64,000 nucleotides of DNA from NCBI RefSeq assembly GCF_902459655.1, contig NZ_CABPSB010000014.1, positions 62,001-126,000 on the forward strand. Direction: 5' to 3'. Source of the stretch: Pandoraea anhela (GTDB lineage Bacteria; Pseudomonadota; Gammaproteobacteria; Burkholderiales; Burkholderiaceae). Both the position numbers and the translations under genes were made by a program. Positions 59,857 through 64,000 of this stretch are shown piece by piece (positions within the stretch are counted from its first letter, which is position 1; the number at the start of each line of letters is the position of its first letter). The notes beneath the pieces are model-generated. The model did not search any database, was not told the origin of the DNA, and saw only the letters and a list, made by a program, of their open reading frames with translations.

Positions 59857-60615
59857 ATGAGCAATCAGTCGAACGCCGCGGCCGTCCGCGCATTTCGCAT
59901 TCTGGAAATTCTTAGCGCCTCAGGCGCGCCGATGACACTCGCGGAGATCGTCGCCGCGATCGGTCTGCCAAAGCAAACCGTGCATCGCATTCTCAAGCAG
60001 TTGGAAGCCGCGTGGCTCGTCACGCGAGAGGCCGGCAGTCGTCACTACGAGCCGTCGTCGCGAGTGAGGGCCATGGCCGTCAATGCCCTGATGCATGCGG
60101 GTCCCGCCGCTGCGCGTCACGCCATCCTCCAGCAACTGGTCGATAAGCTCGGTGAGACCTGCAACCTGTCGATGCTCTCGGGCGACGACCTCGTTTATCT
60201 CGACCGTGTGGAGACCGACTGGTCGCGGCAACTCAAACTGTCGCCCGGATCGCGCGTGCCGCTGCACTGCACGGCCAGCGGCAAGTTGCTGCTCGCGTTT
60301 TTGCCCAGAGCGCGACGCGAGAAGCTGATCGCCCACTTGCCGTTGCGTCCACGTGCGGAGAACACGATCACCGATCTGGAAGATTTGCGCGAGGAACTGG
60401 GCGAGACACGCAAGCGTCGCGTGGGGATGAATAACGAAGAGCACGTGCCGGGCATGATCGCCGTGGCCGTGCCGGTGATGCTCGACCGCAATCGCGCGTG
60501 TGCCGCCATTGCGGTGCAGGCGAGCGCGCAGCATTGCACGCTCGACACGCTCATGACTTTCCTGCCCGACCTTCGCGCCGCCGCCGAGACGATGGCAGCG
60601 ACCTTCAACGAGTAA
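59857..60615 (+). CDS. IclR-family regulator
   Basis: 252 residues from ATG 59857. HTH (about 8-65: FRILEILSASGAPMTLAEIVAAIGLPKQTVHRILKQLE) is followed by the IclR effector domain (LHCTASGKLLLAFLPRARREKL, VPGMIAVAVPVM). It is downstream of the HIBADH-like gene in the same direction and may control it. The effector is unknown. Confidence 0.9.
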   Translation: MSNQSNAAAVRAFRILEILSASGAPMTLAEIVAAIGLPKQTVHRILKQLEAAWLVTREAGSRHYEPSSRVRAMAVNALMHAGPAAARHAILQQLVDKLGETCNLSMLSGDDLVYLDRVETDWSRQLKLSPGSRVPLHCTASGKLLLAFLPRARREKLIAHLPLRPRAENTITDLEDLREELGETRKRRVGMNNEEHVPGMIAVAVPVMLDRNRACAAIAVQASAQHCTLDTLMTFLPDLRAAAETMAATFNE

Positions 60616-60654
60616 CGGGCCCTGACGCAGATACGGAAAGGCTTGAGGCCGTAG

Positions 60655-61284
60655 TTACCGCGCCGGCGTTGCACTGGCTGAACCGCCGGGGCCGGCGGTC
60701 GCGTCCGCTGGAGGCATGGCCGGTGTCGGGGTTGCCGGGGGGATCGATGGTATGGCCGGCGCCAGCGTCTCGAAGATCTGTTCGAGCTGCTTCGCCCCTT
60801 GCGCGGACTCCGCGCGCACGCGCGGTCCGATGAAAATCGGATCGAGGATCAGGAACAGCAGATTCGGCGTGCGGTAAATGAAATCGCGCTCGAAGCGGGT
60901 GCCGGCGCCGTCCGGCGTCAGCTTGTAGCGCACCTCGCCCGACGCTCGCCGGTTCATCTCGGCTTCGATACGCCATTCGAACGGGGGCTTCGCCTCGACC
61001 ACCTTCCAGTGAAGAATGCCGTGACGGCCCGCGAGCCGGAACTCTTCGGCCACTTCTTCCCCGAGCCGCAGCGGATGATCGGTCGTGCCTTGCACGGCCA
61101 GCGACGCCGGATGCCACTTCGGCCAGTTGGCCGGTGTGGTGGCGTAGTCGTAGACGGCCTGCGGCGGTGCGCGCAACGTGGCCACGCTCACAACGTGGGT
61201 CTTGCGCTCGAACGGCAGCGGCAGCAGCGAGAGCAGGGCGACGATCGCCACCGCGCCGAGCAGAATCAGGAAGGCTCGCTTCAT
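60655..61284 (-). CDS. membrane-anchored SRPBCC-family protein
   Basis: 209 residues from ATG 61284. One N-terminal membrane helix (AFLILLGAVAIVALLSLL) is followed by a START/polyketide-cyclase-like fold (about 25-175: VATLRAPPQAVYDYATTPANWPKWHPASLAVQG). A Pro/Ala-rich tail closes it. These proteins bind hydrophobic ligands. It is 10 bp downstream of the ACT-domain gene and probably in one operon with it. Confidence 0.8.
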   Translation of the reverse strand: MKRAFLILLGAVAIVALLSLLPLPFERKTHVVSVATLRAPPQAVYDYATTPANWPKWHPASLAVQGTTDHPLRLGEEVAEEFRLAGRHGILHWKVVEAKPPFEWRIEAEMNRRASGEVRYKLTPDGAGTRFERDFIYRTPNLLFLILDPIFIGPRVRAESAQGAKQLEQIFETLAPAIPSIPPATPTPAMPPADATAGPGGSASATPAR

Positions 61285-61294
61285 CGGTGCGCGC

Positions 61295-61825
61295 TCACGC
61301 ACCGGCAGGCGAATCGAGTTCGACATCGACCATCAGGTCGTCGGCAAGGCTTTCAAGAATTTCCCGCAGCGACTCGGTGCTCACGCTCGCCGGCACATGC
61401 AGCCGTGCCGTCGCGCGAAACAGCGTACCGCCCGACATCGATCCTTCGACGCATTCGGTCGCGAGTTCGTCGATGGAGATGCCGCGGGCGAAGAGGACGT
61501 GCGAGATTTCCTTCACGATGCCCGGATGGTCCTGTCCGACGAGATCGAGCTGAAGCGTGCGTGCCGCCGGATCGCTGGCGGCGCTTTGCGCGCGGGTGAC
61601 GGAGATTTGCAGGCCGTGCGTTTCCAGTCCGTGCATGGCCTGGGTAAGCGCTTCGGCCCGATCGTCGGGGACTTGCAGATGGATGATGCCGGCGAACTGG
61701 CCGGCGAGGTTGGCAAGGCGGCTTTCGAGCCAGTTGGCGCCGGCGGCGGTTGCGCGATCGGCAATCGCATTGACCAGACCCGGGCGATCCGGGCCGATCA
61801 CGTTGAGAATCAGGGACGTCGTCAT
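61295..61825 (-). CDS. two-ACT-domain regulator, GcvR-like
   Basis: 176 residues from ATG 61825 (MTTSLILNVIGPDRPGLV). Two ACT domains are recognisable: LNVIGPDRPGLVNAIADRATAAGANWLESRL and LDLVGQDHPGIVKEISHVLFARGISIDELAT. This is the architecture of glycine-cleavage repressor GcvR and relatives. It would bind amino acids and act on a partner regulator. No gcv genes are near. Confidence 0.85.
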   Translation of the reverse strand: MTTSLILNVIGPDRPGLVNAIADRATAAGANWLESRLANLAGQFAGIIHLQVPDDRAEALTQAMHGLETHGLQISVTRAQSAASDPAARTLQLDLVGQDHPGIVKEISHVLFARGISIDELATECVEGSMSGGTLFRATARLHVPASVSTESLREILESLADDLMVDVELDSPAGA

Positions 61826-62111
61826 CACAGGCTCCATCGAAACTGAGGGGGCAAGAGGCGGCGCAGGCTGCGCGTTCGTTCCTCGGTGCGGTCCGCTACG
61901 TGCAGCAGGCTCCAGTGTAGTGCAATCGCAGGGTGGGCCGCTACGGCGGGCAACGGCCGGTGTGTCTCGCGTGGTCTGCGCAATGTTGGGCGCCATCCAG
62001 GCGCAATGTCTTGGGGCGATGTTCGGCGTAATGACCGACGTAATAGCCTGTGCAGTGGCCTGTGCAGTAACCCGCGTAGTCACCAGCGCGCGCGAGCCCG
62101 TCGACCACGCC

Positions 62112-62774
62112 TCAGGGACGCGCCGCCGCCATTGCGAGCAGCGCGATGACGGTGGCGTCGTCCGTCTGGACGAAATCGTTGTACGCCACGCTCACCGCGT
62201 AAAACGGCTGGGGTGTCTCGAGGCAGACGACGGCGTCGGCGAGGGGGCTCAGGTGTGCGACGGCCTCGCGCGCGCCGACCGGCGCGCAGGCGACGAGCGG
62301 CGTTGCCCCCAGACGCCGCATCGCCCGCAACGCCGCTGTCATGGTCGCGCCGGTCGCGATGCCGTCGTCGACCACTACGACCGCTCGCCCCGCCACCTGC
62401 GGAGCGCCGCGCCCCGGTGTGTAGGCCTGACGCCGCTGCTGGATCAACGCTCGCTGCCGGGCGCTTTCATGCGAGAGATACGTACCGGTCGCGCCGAGTG
62501 ACAGCGCGTGATCCGCAAGGAAGATGCCGCCGAACTCGTCGACTGCACCGACCGCGAGTTCGGCCTGATGCGGCGCGCGCAGCTTGTGCGCGAGCAGGAC
62601 GTCGAGCGTGCCGTTCAACTGACGCGCGATCGGCAGGGCCACCGGCACACCGCCGCGCGGAATGGCGAGCACCAGGGGTGGGGCGCAGCGTGCGAGCACT
62701 TCATGCGTCGCGAGCACTTCCGCCAGCGCACTGCCTGCGGCGGCACGATCGAGAAACGAGGCAACGGCAGACAT
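62112..62774 (-). CDS. phosphoribosyltransferase-family protein
   Basis: 220 residues. The PRPP loop AVVVVDDGIATGATMTAALRAMR is clear, and APPLVLAIPRGGVPVALPIARQL marks the family found fused or linked to dienelactone hydrolases. The substrate base is unknown. The final segments (VCLETPQPFYAVSVAYNDFVQTDD) are typical of this subgroup. Confidence 0.87.
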   Translation of the reverse strand: MSAVASFLDRAAAGSALAEVLATHEVLARCAPPLVLAIPRGGVPVALPIARQLNGTLDVLLAHKLRAPHQAELAVGAVDEFGGIFLADHALSLGATGTYLSHESARQRALIQQRRQAYTPGRGAPQVAGRAVVVVDDGIATGATMTAALRAMRRLGATPLVACAPVGAREAVAHLSPLADAVVCLETPQPFYAVSVAYNDFVQTDDATVIALLAMAAARP

Positions 62775-63020
62775 GGCGAGGGGGCGGGGGCAAACCCGGC
62801 GGGTGGGTTGGCGGGTGCGTCGGAGAAAGGCGCTGCAAAGCGCTCTGACGCAATTGCCATCCTAACGCCGCATCCTGATGCTCGTTTGCGTCGATTGCGT
62901 CGATTGTGTCGGTTCGGCCTGCGGCGCTTGCGTCACCGGGCCAACGACATCACCACGCCACCTGCGGCAACGGCGTCACCCGCGCCGTCGCGCCACCCTG
63001 ATGGCGCGCCCGTGCCCGTC

Positions 63021-63042
63021 AACTTGCCCGCAACTTGCCCGC
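63021..63042. repeat. 11-bp tandem duplication
   Basis: AACTTGCCCGC occurs twice in direct succession just after the end of the TauE/SafE gene (minus strand), followed by related GTCAACGC copies to about 63085. Confidence 0.8.
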
Positions 63043-63076
63043 AACTCGACCGTTAACGCGCCGGTCAACGCACCCG

Positions 63077-63838
63077 TCAACGCGCGAGCAGTTCCGGCAC
63101 GGTCCCGACGAGCAGCGTGACCCCGGAGCAGGCCAGCAGGGCGAGCACCATGCGGCGGAAGGCGTGATCGGAGAGGAACTGGTAGGCCCAGGCCCCTGCG
63201 AGTGTCGGCAGGACCATGGACGGCACGGCAATCGCGAACCCATGCAGTGTCTGCGTCGTGATCACGCCATGCACGGCATAGAGCGTGATGGTGAGCGTGT
63301 GCATCACGATGAAGAAGATCTGCATGACGGCGCGCTGCATGTCCTTGTCCCAGCCGCGCAGCGTGCACCACAGCGTGGGCACGACACCGACGAGGCCGCC
63401 GATGCCCCCCATCACGCCGCCGACGAACCCGACGACGCCGTCTGCCGCCGGTCCGCCATGCTGAATGCGCGGCAGCCGTGCGGCGAGCAACAGGATCGAG
63501 CAGTAGACGACAAGGATCGCGCCGATACCCGCGCGAAACCACACGGGGTCGAGGTAGCGCAGGATCCACACGCCGACGGGGACACCGAGCAGACCGCACA
63601 GCACGAACGGCGCGAGCCGGCCGAGCGGCACCGCACGACGCGCTGTCCGCAATCCCAGGAGCTGGCCGATGAGAGAGCAGAACGCCGCGAGCGGACCTGC
63701 CAGCGTGGGCGGTAGCGACCATGCCCAGAAGGACAGGGCCACCAGACTGAAAGCGAAACCCGAGAGGCCTTGCACGAAGCCGGCGACGCAGGCGCCGACA
63801 ATCAGGGGGATGAGATGAAGCGAGGGATCGACGGTCAT
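63077..63838 (-). CDS. TauE/SafE-family membrane permease
   Basis: 253 residues from ATG 63838. About 8 membrane segments and the duplicated family motif GFVQGLSGFAFSLVALSFWAW / GFVGGVMGGIGGLVGVVPTLW. The family exports sulfite, organosulfonates or related anions. No sulfonate genes are adjacent, so the substrate is open. Confidence 0.87.
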   Translation of the reverse strand: MTVDPSLHLIPLIVGACVAGFVQGLSGFAFSLVALSFWAWSLPPTLAGPLAAFCSLIGQLLGLRTARRAVPLGRLAPFVLCGLLGVPVGVWILRYLDPVWFRAGIGAILVVYCSILLLAARLPRIQHGGPAADGVVGFVGGVMGGIGGLVGVVPTLWCTLRGWDKDMQRAVMQIFFIVMHTLTITLYAVHGVITTQTLHGFAIAVPSMVLPTLAGAWAYQFLSDHAFRRMVLALLACSGVTLLVGTVPELLAR

Positions 63839-63947
63839 GGTTTTTTGTTTTCCGCCGACATTATGCGTCGATCCCGTTGCGAGATGAACGGGTCGCATTG
63901 TCGGCGGTGTCGATCGCGCCTGCCCGGCGCGCTGTGCTGTGGTGCGC

Positions 63948-64000
63948 TTATGCGTTGTGGCCGGACTGCCAGCACTGCCAGGCGGCCACGAACAGCGTGC
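63948..64000 (-). CDS. C-terminal end of a gene running off the right edge
   Basis: On the minus strand the frame from the window edge reads TLFVAAWQCWQSGHNA and stops at 63948. It has coding-like codons, but only 17 are visible, so nothing can be said about identity. It may be chance. Confidence 0.3.
   Translation of the reverse strand, partial: TLFVAAWQCWQSGHNA

Overview
The window is chromosomal DNA of a high-GC Gram-negative beta-proteobacterium. The gene families (DUF4148 protein, two Gram-negative porins of the Burkholderia type, a full ybgC-tolQRAB-pal-cpoB block, a carnitine oxygenase cluster, many LysR/IclR/AraC regulators) point to Burkholderiaceae. A Pandoraea-like genome is my best guess, but that is inference. 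Most of the sequence has one uniform base composition. The exception is an AT-rich stretch at about 49.0-50.2 kb that abuts a degenerate IS3-type element and the 3' end of a tRNA-Lys gene; I read it as a small acquired island.

Layout. 0-12.7 kb: end of a TonB-dependent receptor, ribA, then a magnesium block (long structured leader, a small MgtC-C-like protein, a 59-codon ORF and mgtA), an outer-membrane barrel protein, an NsrR-type Rrf2 repressor, a DUF4148 protein, an AraC regulator, a GDPD-family protein whose catalytic residues look lost, a DeoR remnant, and a divergent Lrp/glmS pair. 12.7-26.8 kb: a LysR gene divergent from one long catabolic operon (FAD monooxygenase, exported RidA, complete Liv-type ABC importer, extradiol-type dioxygenase, RidA, fumarylpyruvate-hydrolase-like FAH protein, RraA/HMG-aldolase-like protein, cupin, ALDH, porin). 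This is the most likely undescribed pathway in the window. 27-33.7 kb: IS3 scrap, an IPT/TIG-like small protein, DHA2 exporter, DsbA-like oxidoreductase, cupin_5 protein, flavin-reductase-like protein and an orphan NuoM paralogue.

33.8-41.3 kb: sugar-type ABC importer without an ATPase, LacI regulator, PI-PLC-like protein, inositol-monophosphatase-family protein and a porin. 41.3-49.0 kb: carnitine catabolism (CntB reductase, malic-semialdehyde-type dehydrogenase, CntA Rieske oxygenase, BCCT transporter) divergent from a LysR gene that overlaps an HTH-PAS-PAS sensor gene. A 38-bp inverted repeat lies between the two directions. 49-51.4 kb: the island and tRNA-Lys. 51.5-58.3 kb: YeeE/YedE permease and the tol-pal operon. 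58.6-64 kb: a 3-hydroxyisobutyrate-dehydrogenase-like gene with a TTG start, IclR regulator, SRPBCC protein, two-ACT-domain regulator, phosphoribosyltransferase and a TauE/SafE permease.

The two catabolic clusters each carry their own transport, enzymes and regulator and look self-contained. Short 9-11 bp tandem repeats recur at gene ends across the window. All assignments come from reading the sequence and from memory of protein families; no database search was possible.
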